Positions 28,127-37,972 of a stretch of 64,000 nucleotides of DNA are shown piece after piece. Within the stretch, counting starts at the first letter, position 1. Every line of letters begins with the position of its first letter. Made by a program: the position numbers and the translations under genes. The notes under the pieces are model-generated. The model searched no databases and had not been told where the DNA came from. It saw only the letters and a program-made list of their open reading frames with translations. The stretch comes from Mycolicibacterium madagascariense (GTDB lineage: Bacteria; Actinomycetota; Actinomycetes; Mycobacteriales; Mycobacteriaceae): contig NZ_AP022610.1 in assembly GCF_010729665.1 (NCBI RefSeq), positions 1,178,001-1,242,000 of the forward strand, in the 5' to 3' direction.

Positions 28127-28444
28127 ATGAAGGTGCACAAGGGTGACACCGTCCTGGTCATCTCGGGCAAGGACAAGGGCGCCAAGGGCAAGGTCCTGCA
28201 GGCGTACCCGACCCGCGAGAAGGTCCTCGTCGAGGGCGTGAACCGGATCAAGAAGCACACGGCCATCTCCCGCAACGAGCGTGGCGCCTCCTCGGGCGGC
28301 ATCGTCACGCAGGAAGCGCCCATCCACGTCTCGAACGTGATGGTCGTCGACTCCGATGGCAACCCCACCCGCATCGGCTACCGCTTCGACGAAGAGACCG
28401 GCAAGAAGGTCCGCGTGTCGAAGAACAACGGCAAGGACATCTGA
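28127..28444 (+). CDS. rplX: 50S ribosomal protein L24
   Basis: A 105-residue L24, assembly initiator protein on 23S domain I, with a KOW motif at the N-terminus ([21 protein letters not shown]). Ends with the [11 protein letters not shown] tail. ATG immediately after the rplN stop, so coupled translation is likely. Confidence 0.98.
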   Translation: MKVHKGDTVLVISGKDKGAKGKVLQAYPTREKVLVEGVNRIKKHTAISRNERGASSGGIVTQEAPIHVSNVMVVDSDGNPTRIGYRFDEETGKKVRVSKNNGKDI

Positions 28445-28446
28445 AG

Positions 28447-29019
28447 ATGACGACCGCAGAAACCAGCGAGAAGACGATCCCGCGTCTCAAGCAGCGCTAC
28501 CGCGACGAGATCAAGGGCGCGCTGCAGGAGCAGTTCACCTACGACAACGTCATGCAGATCCCCGGCGTGGTCAAGGTCATCGTCAACATGGGCGTCGGTG
28601 ACGCCGCCCGCGACGCCAAGCTGATCAACGGCGCGGTCAACGACCTGGCGCTGATCACCGGCCAGAAGCCCGAGATCCGCCGGGCCCGCAAGTCGATCGC
28701 CCAGTTCAAGCTGCGCGAGGGCATGCCGATCGGCGCCCGAGTGACGCTGCGCGGTGACCGCATGTGGGAGTTCCTCGACCGGCTGGTCTCCATCAGCCTC
28801 CCGCGTATCCGCGACTTCCGCGGCCTGTCGTCCAAGCAGTTCGACGGCAGCGGCAACTACACCTTCGGACTGACCGAGCAGTCGGTCTTCCACGAGATCG
28901 ACGTCGACAGCATCGACCGTCCCCGCGGCATGGACATCACCGTCGTCACGTCGGCGACGAACGACGACGAAGGCCGCGCGTTGCTGCGCGCACTGGGCTT
29001 CCCGTTCAAGGAGAACTGA
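28447..29019 (+). CDS. rplE: 50S ribosomal protein L5
   Basis: A 190-residue L5, binding 5S rRNA and contacting the 30S head and P-site tRNA. Diagnostic stretches are [37 protein letters not shown] and [22 protein letters not shown] two bases after rplX. Usual length for actinobacteria. Confidence 0.98.
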   Translation: MTTAETSEKTIPRLKQRYRDEIKGALQEQFTYDNVMQIPGVVKVIVNMGVGDAARDAKLINGAVNDLALITGQKPEIRRARKSIAQFKLREGMPIGARVTLRGDRMWEFLDRLVSISLPRIRDFRGLSSKQFDGSGNYTFGLTEQSVFHEIDVDSIDRPRGMDITVVTSATNDDEGRALLRALGFPFKEN

Positions 29020-29022
29020 CAG

Positions 29023-29208
29023 ATGGCAAAGAAGGCGCTGGTCAACAAGGCCAACAAGAAGCCCAAGTTCAAGGTTCGCGGCTACACGCGCTGCAACAAG
29101 TGCGGTCGTCCCCACGCCGTCTTCCGCAAGTTCGGTCTGTGCCGAATCTGCCTGCGCGAGATGGCCCATGCCGGCGAACTGCCCGGTGTTCAGAAGTCCA
29201 GCTGGTAA
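29023..29208 (+). CDS. rpsN: 30S ribosomal protein S14 type Z (zinc-binding)
   Basis: A 61-residue zinc-type S14 (often called rpsZ). Two CXXC pairs, CNKC (about residues 24-27) and CRIC (about 40-43), hold the zinc. Mycobacteria also carry a zinc-free S14 elsewhere that replaces this one under zinc limitation; this is the primary C+ copy inside the spc operon. ATG three bases after rplE. Confidence 0.97.
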   Translation: MAKKALVNKANKKPKFKVRGYTRCNKCGRPHAVFRKFGLCRICLREMAHAGELPGVQKSSW

Positions 29209-29293
29209 TCCCCATCAACATCTACAGACCACTTAGTGAAAGTGCGCGGCAGGCCCCCAGGGGAACCGCCGCGAGGAAGGTGAGCCGGTTGTC

Positions 29294-29692
29294 ATGACGA
29301 TGACTGACCCGATAGCAGACTTCTTGACGCGTCTGCGCAACGCCAATTCGGCGTACCACGACGAGGTGACCCTGCCGCACTCGAAGATCAAGGTGAACAT
29401 CGCCGAGATCCTCAAGTCCGAGGGCTACATCACCGACTTCCGCACCGAGGATGCTCGGGTCGGCAAGGCGCTCGTGGTGCAACTCAAGTACGGACCCAGT
29501 CGCGAACGCAGCATCGCGGGGCTCAAGCGAGTCTCGAAGCCCGGCCTGCGCGTGTACGCGAAGTCAACCAACCTGCCGCGCGTTCTCGGCGGCCTCGGCG
29601 TGGCGATCATCTCCACGTCCTCGGGCCTGCTGACCGATCGCCAGGCAGCTCGACAAGGCGTCGGCGGCGAAGTCCTCGCCTACGTCTGGTAG
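29294..29692 (+). CDS. rpsH: 30S ribosomal protein S8
   Basis: A 132-residue S8, central 16S rRNA binding protein and, in E. coli, the spc operon repressor. Sequence [21 protein letters not shown] at the N-terminus and [19 protein letters not shown] at the C-terminus. The 85-base gap after rpsN is the largest inside this operon. ATG at 29294; GGAAGGTGAG lies upstream. Confidence 0.98.
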   Translation: MTMTDPIADFLTRLRNANSAYHDEVTLPHSKIKVNIAEILKSEGYITDFRTEDARVGKALVVQLKYGPSRERSIAGLKRVSKPGLRVYAKSTNLPRVLGGLGVAIISTSSGLLTDRQAARQGVGGEVLAYVW

Positions 29693-29703
29693 GGGGAGCA
29701 GAC

Positions 29704-30243
29704 ATGTCGCGCATTGGTAAGCAGCCGGTTCCGGTTCCCGCCGGGGTCGACGTCTCGATCGACGGACGAAGCGTGTCGGTCAAGGGCCCCAAGGGGTCCC
29801 TGGCACTCGACGTGGCCGAGCCGATCACCATCGAGCGCACCGACGACGGTGCCATCGTGGTCGCCCGCCCCGACGACGAGCGTCGCAGCCGCTCGCTGCA
29901 CGGACTGTCCCGCACGCTGGTGGCCAACCTGATCACCGGCGTCACCGAGGGATACACCACGAAGATGGAGATCTTCGGCGTGGGCTACCGCGTTGCGCTC
30001 AAGGGTCAGACCCTGGAGTTCGCGCTCGGCTACAGCCACCCCGTCGTGATCGAGGCGCCGGAAGGCATCACGTTCGCGGTGGAGTCGCCGACGAAGTTCT
30101 CGGTCTCCGGCATCGACAAGCAGAAGGTCGGCCAGATTTCGGCGAACATCCGCCGCCTGCGGCGCCCGGACCCGTACAAGGGCAAGGGCGTTCGCTACGA
30201 AGGCGAGCAGATCCGCCGCAAGGTCGGAAAGACGGGTAAGTAA
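29704..30243 (+). CDS. rplF: 50S ribosomal protein L6
   Basis: A 179-residue L6 near the GTPase-associated centre. Two homologous domains; conserved [16 protein letters not shown] at the start and [16 protein letters not shown] near the end. ATG 11 bases after rpsH with GGGGGAG upstream. Confidence 0.98.
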   Translation: MSRIGKQPVPVPAGVDVSIDGRSVSVKGPKGSLALDVAEPITIERTDDGAIVVARPDDERRSRSLHGLSRTLVANLITGVTEGYTTKMEIFGVGYRVALKGQTLEFALGYSHPVVIEAPEGITFAVESPTKFSVSGIDKQKVGQISANIRRLRRPDPYKGKGVRYEGEQIRRKVGKTGK

Positions 30244-30246
30244 GCC

Positions 30247-30660
30247 ATGGCCAACACGAAGACCGACGACGCGACCGCCAAGCGGAAGCCCGTGGGACAG
30301 AACATCTCCGAGACCCGCCGGGTCGCCCGCCTGCGTCGCCACGCCCGGCTGCGCAAGAAGGTCGCCGGCACCCCGGAGCGTCCCCGCCTGATGGTCAACC
30401 GCTCCTCACGCCACATCCACGTGCAGTTGGTGGACGACCAGACCGGCACCACGCTGGCCGCGGCCTCGTCCATCGAAGCCGACGTGCGTGCGGTGGAGGG
30501 CGACAAGAAGGCCCACAGCGTTCGCGTGGGTCAGTTGATCGCCGAACGCGCCAAGGCGGTCGGGGTCGACGCCGTGGTGTTCGACCGCGGCGGTTACACC
30601 TACGGCGGTCGCATCGCTGCGCTGGCCGACGCCGCGCGCGAGAGCGGACTGAAATTCTAA
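30247..30660 (+). CDS. rplR: 50S ribosomal protein L18
   Basis: A 137-residue L18, 5S rRNA binder. The core begins with [21 protein letters not shown] and ends with [20 protein letters not shown]. About 25 N-terminal residues precede the core. ATG three bases after rplF. Confidence 0.98.
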   Translation: MANTKTDDATAKRKPVGQNISETRRVARLRRHARLRKKVAGTPERPRLMVNRSSRHIHVQLVDDQTGTTLAAASSIEADVRAVEGDKKAHSVRVGQLIAERAKAVGVDAVVFDRGGYTYGGRIAALADAARESGLKF

Positions 30661-30700
30661 TGAGGACTTGCAGCATGATTCGAAACGGAAGGACTGTCTG

Positions 30701-31393
30701 ATGGCCGATCAGCCAACAGCAGGAACCGGAACCGGCGCCGGAGCCACCAACACCGGTCGGCCCCCGCGCGGCGGCGGCGGTGACCGCGACGGCCGTGGTC
30801 GTCGCGACGACCGCGGTGGCCGTGGCGGCCGCGACGGCGGAGAGAAGAGCAACTTCCTCGAGCGCGTCGTCGCCATCAACCGCGTGTCCAAGGTGGTCAA
30901 GGGTGGTCGGCGCTTCAGCTTCACCGCCCTCGTCATCGTTGGCGACGGCAACGGCATGGTCGGTGTCGGCTACGGCAAGGCCAAGGAAGTTCCTGCCGCG
31001 ATCGCCAAGGGCGTCGAGGAGGCTCGCAAGAGCTTCTTCCGCGTGCCCCTGATCGGCGGCACCATCGTGCACCCCGTCCAGGGTGAGGCGGCCGCGGGCG
31101 TGGTCATGCTGCGCCCCGCCAGTGCGGGTACCGGCGTCATCGCCGGCGGCGCGTGCCGCGCGGTGCTGGAATGCGCTGGCGTGCACGACATCCTGGCCAA
31201 GTCGCTGGGTAGCGACAACGCGATCAACGTGGTGCACGCCACCGTGGCCGCGCTGAAGATGATCCAGCGTCCGGAAGAAGTCGCCGCGCGTCGCGGGCTC
31301 CCGCTCGAGGACGTCGCCCCGTCGAGCATGCTCAAGGCGCGGCGTGAAAGCGAAGCGCTGGCCGCCGCGGCAGCGCGTGACGGATCGGCGTAG
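30701..31393 (+). CDS. rpsE: 30S ribosomal protein S5 with Gly/Arg-rich N-terminal extension
   Basis: A 230-residue S5, important for decoding accuracy. The S5 core starts around residue 50 ([20 protein letters not shown]) and includes [18 protein letters not shown]. Before it is a low-complexity [20 protein letters not shown] segment that is likely disordered and RNA-binding. ATG at 30701 chosen over a TTG at 30668 because GGAAGGA precedes it. The 40-base gap after rplR is plain. Confidence 0.97.
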   Translation: MADQPTAGTGTGAGATNTGRPPRGGGGDRDGRGRRDDRGGRGGRDGGEKSNFLERVVAINRVSKVVKGGRRFSFTALVIVGDGNGMVGVGYGKAKEVPAAIAKGVEEARKSFFRVPLIGGTIVHPVQGEAAAGVVMLRPASAGTGVIAGGACRAVLECAGVHDILAKSLGSDNAINVVHATVAALKMIQRPEEVAARRGLPLEDVAPSSMLKARRESEALAAAAARDGSA

Positions 31394-31395
31394 CA

Positions 31396-31584
31396 ATGGC
31401 ATCGGAGAAGACAGTCAAGATCACCCAGGTGCGCAGCACCGTCGGGGCACGCTGGAAGCAGCGCGAAAGCCTGCGGAGTCTCGGACTTCGCAAGATCAGT
31501 CAGAGCGTGGTCCGCGAGGACAACGCCCAGACGCGTGGCCTGCTCGCCGTGGTTAACCATCTCGTGACCGTTGAGGAGGCGTGA
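31396..31584 (+). CDS. rpmD: 50S ribosomal protein L30
   Basis: A 62-residue L30. Sequence [21 protein letters not shown] and [20 protein letters not shown] is diagnostic. ATG two bases after rpsE; one base separates its stop from rplO. Confidence 0.97.
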   Translation: MASEKTVKITQVRSTVGARWKQRESLRSLGLRKISQSVVREDNAQTRGLLAVVNHLVTVEEA

Positions 31585-31585
31585 C

Positions 31586-32032
31586 ATGAGCGACGTCATC
31601 AAGTTGCACGACCTGAAGCCCGCCCCCGGGTCCAAGACCGCCAAGACCCGCGTCGGTCGTGGTGAGGGCTCGAAGGGTAAGACCTCGGGCCGTGGCACCA
31701 AGGGCACCAAGGCCCGCAAGAACGTCCCCGTGACGTTCGAGGGTGGCCAGATGCCGATCCACATGCGGCTGCCGAAGCTCAAGGGCTTCAAGAACCGGTT
31801 CCGCACCGAGTACGAGGTCGTCAACGTCGCGGACCTGAACCGTCTGTTCCCCAACGGCGGCACCGTCGGCGTCGACGAGCTGGTGGCGTCGGGCGCGGTC
31901 CGCAAGAACAGCCTGGTGAAGGTCCTCGGCGACGGCAAGATCGCCGTCAAGGTCGACGTCACCGCCCACAAGTTCAGTGGCAGCGCGCGCGAGAAGATCA
32001 GCGCCGCAGGCGGTTCCGCGACCGAACTGTAA
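31586..32032 (+). CDS. rplO: 50S ribosomal protein L15
   Basis: A 148-residue L15, late 50S assembly protein and last gene of the spc operon here; secY is split off about 6 kb downstream. The N-terminal Gly-rich segment [20 protein letters not shown] and [20 protein letters not shown] are family hallmarks. ATG at 31586, preceded by GAGGAGG. Confidence 0.98.
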   Translation: MSDVIKLHDLKPAPGSKTAKTRVGRGEGSKGKTSGRGTKGTKARKNVPVTFEGGQMPIHMRLPKLKGFKNRFRTEYEVVNVADLNRLFPNGGTVGVDELVASGAVRKNSLVKVLGDGKIAVKVDVTAHKFSGSAREKISAAGGSATEL

Positions 32033-32044
32033 GTCTCGACGAAT

Positions 32045-32073
32045 GGGGCCCTCGCTGCGGCGGGGGCCCCTTT
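32045..32073 (+). terminator. spc operon terminator
   Basis: GGGGCCC (32045-32051) pairs with GGGCCCC (32064-32070), loop 12 bases, followed by TTT. Lies 12 bases after the rplO stop. The rest of the gap to sppA (32074-32241) shows no gene; TAGGCT at 32230-32235 probably serves as the sppA -10 box. Confidence 0.85.
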
Positions 32074-32241
32074 CGCGTCCGCCCCCGTACGTTCCCCTGC
32101 GCGAGCAGACGTTAAAGCGCCGCGACACGCCGGTAGTGGGGCACATGTGCGGCTGCTCGCGGGGACGACGTCGGGCGCGCGGGAGAAGCGCACCCCCTTG
32201 TGCCACGAGCCCCCCGGGAGTGCCGTCGGTAGGCTCGCGTC

Positions 32242-34038
32242 ATGTTGAGCTTTCTCACCGACGTGCCGGGTACCGGCGAGCTGCGCGCGATCGTCCGCAA
32301 GGTCGACACCGCGCGGCACCACGGCGTACCCCGCGGGTGCGTGCTCGAAGTCGACCTGCAGTCGGTGCCGCAGGAGTCCGGCGGGTTCGACCCGCTGGCC
32401 ATCCTCAGCGGGGGCAAGCCACTGCTGCTGCGCGAAGCCGTCGCCGCGATCCGGCGAGCCGCCAAGGACGACCGGGTCGCCGCGCTGATCGCCCGCGTGC
32501 AGGTGGCCGCCGCCTCGCCGGGGCCCGTGCAGGAACTGCGCGCGGCCATCGTCGAGTTCAGCGCACACAAGCCGTCCCTCGCCTGGGCCGAGACCTACCC
32601 GGGCACCATGTCCTACTACCTGGCGTCGGCGTTCCGCGAGGTGTGGATGCAGCCGTCGGGCACCGTCGGGCTGGTCGGGTTCGCCACCAACGCGCTGTTC
32701 CTGCGGGATGCGTTGGACAAGGCAGGAATTCAGGCGCAGTTCATCGCGCGCGGTGAGTACAAGTCCGCGGCGAACCTCTTCACGCAGGAGAGCTACACCG
32801 AATCCCACCGCGAGGCCGACGCCCGTCTGATCGAGAGTCTGCACGAGCAGGTGCTGGCGGCCGTGGCGGAGTCGCGGCACCTCGAGGCCGCCGACGTCGA
32901 CGCGCTCGCCGACCGGGCGCCGCTGCTGCGTGAGGACGCCGTCACCGCGCGCCTCGTCGACCGGATCGGCTTCCGCGACGAGGCATACGCCCGGATCGCC
33001 GAACTGGGTGCCGCTGCGGGCAGCACGTGGGAGGCGGCCGCGCCCGACGCCTCGGCCGACGACCCGGACGCCCCGCCGCGACTGTTCCTGTCGCGCTACG
33101 CCCGCGCCGGCCTGCCGACCCCCGCGCCGTCGCTGCCCGGTCGCAAGGCCCGGCCGACGATCGCCGTCGTGACCCTGGCCGGGCCCATCGTCAGCGGCCG
33201 CGGTGGCCGGACCCTGTCCCCGCTGGGCACCTCGAGCGCGGGTGGGGACACCATGGCCGCGGCGCTGCGCGAGGCGGCCGCCACCGACGACGTGGCCGCG
33301 GTGGTGCTGCGGGTCGACAGCCCCGGTGGCTCGGTCACCGCGTCGGAGACGATCTGGCGCGAGGTGGTCCGGCTGCGCGCGGCGGGCACCCCCGTCGTGG
33401 CGTCGATGGGCGCCGTCGCCGCCTCCGGCGGTTACTACGTCTCGATGGCGGCCGACGCGATCGTCGCCAACGCCGGCACCATCACCGGCTCGATCGGCGT
33501 CATCACCGGCAAGCTGATTGCCAAGGACCTCAAGGAGCGCCTGGGCATCGGCTCGGATGCGGTGCGCACCAACCGCAATGCGGATGCGTGGTCGGTCAAC
33601 GCGCCCTTCACCGACGAGCAGCATGCCCGCGTCGCGGCGGAGGCCGATTTGTTCTACACCGACTTCGTCCAGCGGGTCGCCGACGGCCGCGGCATGACCG
33701 TCGAGGCGGTCGACGCCGTCGCGCGCGGGCGCGTCTGGACGGGTGCCGACGCCCTGGACCGTGGCCTCGTCGACGAACTCGGCGGGCTGCAGACGGCGAT
33801 CGAACGGGCCAAGGTGCTGGCCAGCGTAGACGCCGACGCCGACGTCAAGCTGCTGACGCTGCCGGGGTCGTCGCTGCTGGACGTGCTGCGGCCCAAGCCG
33901 TCGTCCCAACCGGCCGCGGCGTCACTGCCCGATGCCGTCGGAGCGCTGCTCGGCCGGTCGGCGGTAGCGCTGCTCGGTCAGGCCGAGCGATCGTTGACCG
34001 GGGTCAACGCACTGTGGCTGGGTGGCTACACGTTCTAG
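32242..34038 (+). CDS. sppA: signal peptide peptidase SppA (long form)
   Basis: A 598-residue S49-family serine protease that degrades cleaved signal peptides at the membrane. As in the 67-kDa type there are two tandem halves: the N-terminal half carries the general-base Lys (RGEYKSAANLF, about residue 174) and the C-terminal half the nucleophile Ser in MGAVAASGGYYVSMAAD (about residue 396). No obvious N-terminal transmembrane helix is seen, which differs from the E. coli protein. TAGGCT six bases before the ATG and no ribosome-binding site suggest a leaderless mRNA. The stop overlaps the convergent methyltransferase stop. Confidence 0.93.
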   Translation: MLSFLTDVPGTGELRAIVRKVDTARHHGVPRGCVLEVDLQSVPQESGGFDPLAILSGGKPLLLREAVAAIRRAAKDDRVAALIARVQVAAASPGPVQELRAAIVEFSAHKPSLAWAETYPGTMSYYLASAFREVWMQPSGTVGLVGFATNALFLRDALDKAGIQAQFIARGEYKSAANLFTQESYTESHREADARLIESLHEQVLAAVAESRHLEAADVDALADRAPLLREDAVTARLVDRIGFRDEAYARIAELGAAAGSTWEAAAPDASADDPDAPPRLFLSRYARAGLPTPAPSLPGRKARPTIAVVTLAGPIVSGRGGRTLSPLGTSSAGGDTMAAALREAAATDDVAAVVLRVDSPGGSVTASETIWREVVRLRAAGTPVVASMGAVAASGGYYVSMAADAIVANAGTITGSIGVITGKLIAKDLKERLGIGSDAVRTNRNADAWSVNAPFTDEQHARVAAEADLFYTDFVQRVADGRGMTVEAVDAVARGRVWTGADALDRGLVDELGGLQTAIERAKVLASVDADADVKLLTLPGSSLLDVLRPKPSSQPAAASLPDAVGALLGRSAVALLGQAERSLTGVNALWLGGYTF

Positions 34039-34937
34039 CCGCGCAGCACCGCGCTGACGTAGGCGAGATCGGCCCACATGGCCGACATCTCGTCATCGGG
34101 GAAGTCGAAACCGTGGAGCGCGTGGCCTTCTCGCATGGGCAGGGTCGAGGTCTCCCAGCCGCGCACCGCGAGGTACTCCACCACGTGGCTGCGGTCGCCC
34201 TGGTACACCAGATCGGCCATCTCGATGTCGGAACCCAGCGCCTTGAGCCGATCCGACATCGCCTTGGACCGCTCGTCGGTGAACGCCGACAGATCCGGCA
34301 CGTGCTCGGTGGCCAACCGGCTGCCCGGCGCCGAGAGCGCGGTGATGTCGTCGAACAGCTTGTCCTGTGCCTCCGGCGGCAGGTAGATGAGCAGGCCCTC
34401 GGCGCTCCACGCGGTCGGCTGGGTGGGATCGAAACCGTTGTCGCGCAGGGCCTTCGGCCAGTCGTCGCGGAGGTCGATCGCGACGGTACGGTGGGTGGCG
34501 GTCGGCGCGGCGCCGATCTTCGCCAGCGTGGTGGTCTTGAACTCGATGACCTCGGGCTGGTCCACCTCGAACACCGTCGTGCCCGTGGGCCAGGGGAGTC
34601 GGTACCCGCGGGCGTCCAGACCGGAGGCGAGGATGACGGCCTGGCGCACGCCCGCATCGGCGGCGTCGGTGAACATCTGATCGAAGAAGCGGGTGCGCAC
34701 GGCCATGCTCTCGGCCGCGCGCAGCGGTGTGAAGCCGGGTTCGACGGCGGTGAGATCGAGCTCGCCGTCGAGCAGGCGGTCGAACATCTCGACCCCGACG
34801 GCGCGCACCAGCGGCTCGGCGTACGGGTCGTCGATCAGCTTCTCGCGGTGGCCCAGTGCGCGCTGTGCCGCCACCATCGTGGCGGTCGCTCCGACACTGG
34901 AGGCCAGATCCCAGGTGTCGCCTTCGGTCCGTGCCAT
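34035..34937 (-). CDS. TIGR00027-type SAM-dependent methyltransferase 1
   Basis: A 300-residue class I methyltransferase of the mycobacterial TIGR00027 / leucine-carboxyl-methyltransferase-like family. It starts [21 protein letters not shown], the family signature, and has the SAM-binding [17 protein letters not shown] followed by FEVDQPEVI. Substrates of this family are unproven. ATG has AGAGGAGACGACC upstream. It is the last of four tandem paralogues read on the minus strand, 11 bases after copy 2. A longer upstream frame is not needed. Confidence 0.92.
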   Translation of the reverse strand: MARTEGDTWDLASSVGATATMVAAQRALGHREKLIDDPYAEPLVRAVGVEMFDRLLDGELDLTAVEPGFTPLRAAESMAVRTRFFDQMFTDAADAGVRQAVILASGLDARGYRLPWPTGTTVFEVDQPEVIEFKTTTLAKIGAAPTATHRTVAIDLRDDWPKALRDNGFDPTQPTAWSAEGLLIYLPPEAQDKLFDDITALSAPGSRLATEHVPDLSAFTDERSKAMSDRLKALGSDIEMADLVYQGDRSHVVEYLAVRGWETSTLPMREGHALHGFDFPDDEMSAMWADLAYVSAVLRG

Positions 34938-34948
34938 GGTCGTCTCCT

Positions 34949-35848
34949 CTAGGTCAGCGTTGCGGTCAGGTAGCCGGAATCCCCGCCGAAACCGGCCAAT
35001 TCGTCGTCGGGAAGGTCGAACCCCTGGGCGGCGTAGGCCGCGGCGGTGCTCAGGATCTCGGTCCGCCATCCGTGCTCGGACAGGTAGTCGGCGGCGCTGT
35101 TGCGGTCGCCGAGGTAGAACAGCTTGGTCAGATCGATGGTCGAGCCCACGCGCTGCGAGCGCTGCGTCAACTTCTCGGCCCAGTCGTCCGGCAGGTCACC
35201 CATGTTCATGTGCTCGGTCGCGATCCGGCTGCCCGGGGCCGACAGTGCGGTGACGTCGTCGAAGAGCCGGTCCTGCGCGTCGGGCGGCAGGTACACGAGC
35301 AGCCCCTCGGCGCTCCACGCCGTGGGCAGGCCGGCGTCGAAACCGGCCTCCCGCAACGCCGTTGGCCAATCCTCGCGCAGGTCGATCGACACGGTGTGCC
35401 GCTGCGCGGTCGGTTCGGCGCCGAGGTCGGCGAGCGTGCGCGTCTTGAACGCGATCACCTCGGGCTGGTCGATCTCGAAGACCGCGGTGCCCGCGGGCCA
35501 CGGCAGCCGGTACGCCCTGGTGTCGAGACCCGAGGCGAGGATGACGGCCTGTCGGATGCCGGATTCGCCTGCGGCGACGAAGAAGTCGTCGAAGTACCGG
35601 GTCCGCACGGCCATCTGCTCGTTCATCGCCCGGCGGTTCAGCAGCGGATCGTCCTCACCGCGACTCTCGCCGTCGACCATCCTGATGAAGGCCTCGACGC
35701 CGACGGCTCGGACGAGCGGTTCGGCCCACGGGTCGTCGAGCAGCGCGTCGGGACCCTGCGACGCGGTCGCGCGCGACGCGGCCACGGCGGTCGCGGTGGC
35801 CCCGACGCTGGACGCCAGGTCCCAGGTGTCGTCGTCGGTGCGGGTCAT
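34949..35848 (-). CDS. TIGR00027-type SAM-dependent methyltransferase 2
   Basis: A 299-residue paralogue with the start [24 protein letters not shown] motif [20 protein letters not shown] and [10 protein letters not shown]. The ATG overlaps the stop of copy 3 (ATGA). It differs from copy 1 mostly in residues 40-80 and in the last 80 residues, where substrate contacts are expected, so the copies probably act on different acceptors. Confidence 0.92.
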   Translation of the reverse strand: MTRTDDDTWDLASSVGATATAVAASRATASQGPDALLDDPWAEPLVRAVGVEAFIRMVDGESRGEDDPLLNRRAMNEQMAVRTRYFDDFFVAAGESGIRQAVILASGLDTRAYRLPWPAGTAVFEIDQPEVIAFKTRTLADLGAEPTAQRHTVSIDLREDWPTALREAGFDAGLPTAWSAEGLLVYLPPDAQDRLFDDVTALSAPGSRIATEHMNMGDLPDDWAEKLTQRSQRVGSTIDLTKLFYLGDRNSAADYLSEHGWRTEILSTAAAYAAQGFDLPDDELAGFGGDSGYLTATLT

Positions 35849-36765
35849 CGGTGGTCTCCCTCGGTCAGGGTCGCGACGACGGCGAGCGAGTCGCGCAGCT
35901 GGCTCAGAGCGTCGGTCTCGGGGAAGGTGCGGCCGTAACCGGCGAACACCTCGGGCCGGGTGCGGGCCGCCACGTCCCAACCCTTGCCGGTGAGGTAGTC
36001 GACGACCGAGGCGCGTTCGCCGTCGTAGACCAGGTCGGGCATGTGCAGGTCGAAACCCTGTGCGCGCCATGGCGCGGTGGCCGCGTCGATGCGGTCACCG
36101 GTCAGCATGCCGCCGGCGGGGTGATACTCGGTGGCCAGTCGGCTGCCCGGAGCGCTGAGCGCGGTGATCTCGTCGAACAGCCGGTCCTGGGCCTCCGGCG
36201 GCAGGTACACCAAAAGCCCCTCGGCGCTCCACGCGGTCGGCAGCGACGCGTCGAAGCCCGCCGCGGTCAGGGCGGCGGCCCAGTCGTCGCGCAGGTCGAC
36301 GGCCACCGCGCGGCGGTCGGCCGTGGGGACGGCGCCGATCGCCGTCATCGCCGCGGTCTTCGCCCCGATGACGTCGGGCTGGTCGATCTCGAAGACGACG
36401 GTGCCCGCGGGCCACGGCAGCCGGTAGGCGCGGGAGTCCAGACCGGAGGCCAGGATGACGGCCTGGCGCACGCCGGCGATGCCGGAGTCGGTGAAGAAGT
36501 CGTCGAAGAAGCGGGTGCGGACCGCCATCACGTCGGTCATGGTCTGCGCGACACCGCCGTCGTCGGAGTCCGACGTCGTGATCTCGCCGTCGACGAGCTT
36601 GGTGAAGAAGTCGATGCCGACCGCGCGGACCAGGGGTGCCGCATACGGGTCGTCGATCAGGGGGTCGGGTTCGGACGAGGCGAGCGCGCGGGCGGCCGCC
36701 ACCATCGTCGCGGTCGCCCCGACGCTGGAGGCGAGGTCCCAGCTGTCGGCGTCGGAGCGGCTCAC
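35845..36765 (-). CDS. TIGR00027-type SAM-dependent methyltransferase 3
   Basis: A 306-residue paralogue starting with [24 protein letters not shown], then [20 protein letters not shown] and [10 protein letters not shown]. The GTG lies in a GTGA overlap with the stop of copy 4, so the long open frame further upstream is not part of it. C-terminal sequence is distinct from the other copies ([20 protein letters not shown]). Confidence 0.92.
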   Translation of the reverse strand: MSRSDADSWDLASSVGATATMVAAARALASSEPDPLIDDPYAAPLVRAVGIDFFTKLVDGEITTSDSDDGGVAQTMTDVMAVRTRFFDDFFTDSGIAGVRQAVILASGLDSRAYRLPWPAGTVVFEIDQPDVIGAKTAAMTAIGAVPTADRRAVAVDLRDDWAAALTAAGFDASLPTAWSAEGLLVYLPPEAQDRLFDEITALSAPGSRLATEYHPAGGMLTGDRIDAATAPWRAQGFDLHMPDLVYDGERASVVDYLTGKGWDVAARTRPEVFAGYGRTFPETDALSQLRDSLAVVATLTEGDHR

Positions 36766-37694
36766 CGCGCACCTCCCCGCGTGCCGGTGATGTAGCGCAT
36801 GTCGGCGAAGCCCGCCATGTCCTCGTCGTCGAACGGCGGGAGGTCGTGGGCGGCGAACAGCTCGCGCAGGGTGCGGCCGCCGACGTCCCAGCCGTGCCGG
36901 GTCAGGTACTCGGCGGCCTCGTTGCGGTCGCCGAAGTAGACCAGCTCGGTCAGGTCGAGGTCGAACCCGTGTTGCCGCCAGTGCTCGGCGACGCCCTGCA
37001 TGCGCTCGCGCAGTCGGGTCTCGTTCTCGGGGTCCTGCGTGGGCGCGCTCTCGGTGGCGATGCGGCTGCCCGGCGCACTGAGCGACGTGATCGTGTCGAG
37101 CAGGACGTCCTGCGCCTCGGGCGGCAGGTACCCGAGTAGGCCCTCGGCACTCCACGCCGTCGGCTTGGTCGGGTCGAACCCGGCTTGGAGCAGGGCGGCC
37201 GGCCAGTCGTCGCGCAGGTCGACGGCCACCGGACGGCGGTAGGCGGTGGGCGCGGCGCCCAGTTCGGCCAGCGTGCGGCTCTTGAAGTCGATGACGTCGG
37301 GCTGATCGATCTCGTACACCGTCGTCCCGGCGGGCCACGGCAGCCGGTAGGCGCGGGAGTCCAGACCCGAGGCGAGGATGACGGCCTGGGTGACGCCCGC
37401 CGCGGCGGCCGCGAGGAAGAAGTCGTCGAAGAACACGGTGCGGACCGCCATGTTGTCGGCCATGCGCGCCATCCCGATCGCGCCGTCGCCGCCGAGCTCG
37501 GCCGCGGCCAGCTCACCGGTGGCCAGGCGGGTCAGCACGTCGACGCCGACCGCGCGCACCAGCGGTTCGGCGAACGGGTCGTCGATCAGGGAATGCTCGG
37601 CGCGGCTCGCCAGCGCGCGCGCCGCAGCGACCATCGTCGCCGTCGCGCCGACACTGGAGGCGAGGTCCCAGCTGTCGCCATCGGTCCGTGTCAC
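36762..37694 (-). CDS. TIGR00027-type SAM-dependent methyltransferase 4
   Basis: A 310-residue paralogue and first gene of the four-gene unit. Starts [21 protein letters not shown] with SAM motif [20 protein letters not shown] and [14 protein letters not shown] start with CGGAGGCGG upstream. The promoter side carries a palindrome (37710-37723) 15 bases above the start codon, so the whole unit is likely repressed by one regulator. Confidence 0.92.
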   Translation of the reverse strand: MTRTDGDSWDLASSVGATATMVAAARALASRAEHSLIDDPFAEPLVRAVGVDVLTRLATGELAAAELGGDGAIGMARMADNMAVRTVFFDDFFLAAAAAGVTQAVILASGLDSRAYRLPWPAGTTVYEIDQPDVIDFKSRTLAELGAAPTAYRRPVAVDLRDDWPAALLQAGFDPTKPTAWSAEGLLGYLPPEAQDVLLDTITSLSAPGSRIATESAPTQDPENETRLRERMQGVAEHWRQHGFDLDLTELVYFGDRNEAAEYLTRHGWDVGGRTLRELFAAHDLPPFDDEDMAGFADMRYITGTRGGAR

Positions 37695-37709
37695 TGCCGC
37701 CTCCGTACT

Positions 37710-37723
37710 ATTAGTTAGCTAAT
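37710..37723. promoter_or_regulatory. operator-like palindrome before the methyltransferase operon
   Basis: ATTAG-TTAG-CTAAT, with the perfect 8-bp palindrome TTAGCTAA at 37715-37722, in an AT-rich patch unlike its surroundings. It overlaps the likely -10/start-site region of the methyltransferase operon (minus strand). It may bind a TetR- or MarR-type protein. Confidence 0.5.
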
Positions 37724-37827
37724 GTAATGAGCCGGTTGCGACTGTACGCCGCCAACCTGGAAACGCCGTCCCGCGCCGGGGTACCTCGTGCGGATGAGGG
37801 TCGGAGGGGTCGCAACTGTTACCCTCG

Positions 37828-37972
37828 TAGACTGTTCCCACGCACGATTTGCGCTGGCCGCAGGCATCCCTGCGCGGCGGTGGATTGATCGCGCAGGACT
37901 TACCCACAACGCGCTGGTCGGACCAGCCCCATCGGCACGCCGCGACTCGAGCCCGGCTGCGCAGGAGGAAGA
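37828..37972 (+). promoter_or_regulatory. secY promoter and leader
   Basis: TAGACT (37828-37833) is a plausible -10 box with no good -35, followed by TGTTCC. The leader of about 130 bases has a stem CGCAGG-CATC-CCTGCG (37859-37874) and a 15-base palindrome GCTGGTC-G-GACCAGC (37913-37927), then GCAGGAGGAAGA as the secY ribosome-binding site. The stretch 37724-37972 contains no gene. Confidence 0.45.

Noticed and set aside
30970..33909. Minus-strand open frame of about 979 codons
   Set aside because: It lies opposite rpsE, rpmD, rplO and sppA. High-GC codon bias leaves long open antisense frames; the sequence has no family features and would need to override the terminator.
35849..37338. Extended frame upstream of methyltransferase 3
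   Set aside because: It is the shifted-frame shadow of methyltransferase 4; the GTGA overlap and the family start motif fix the start at 36765.
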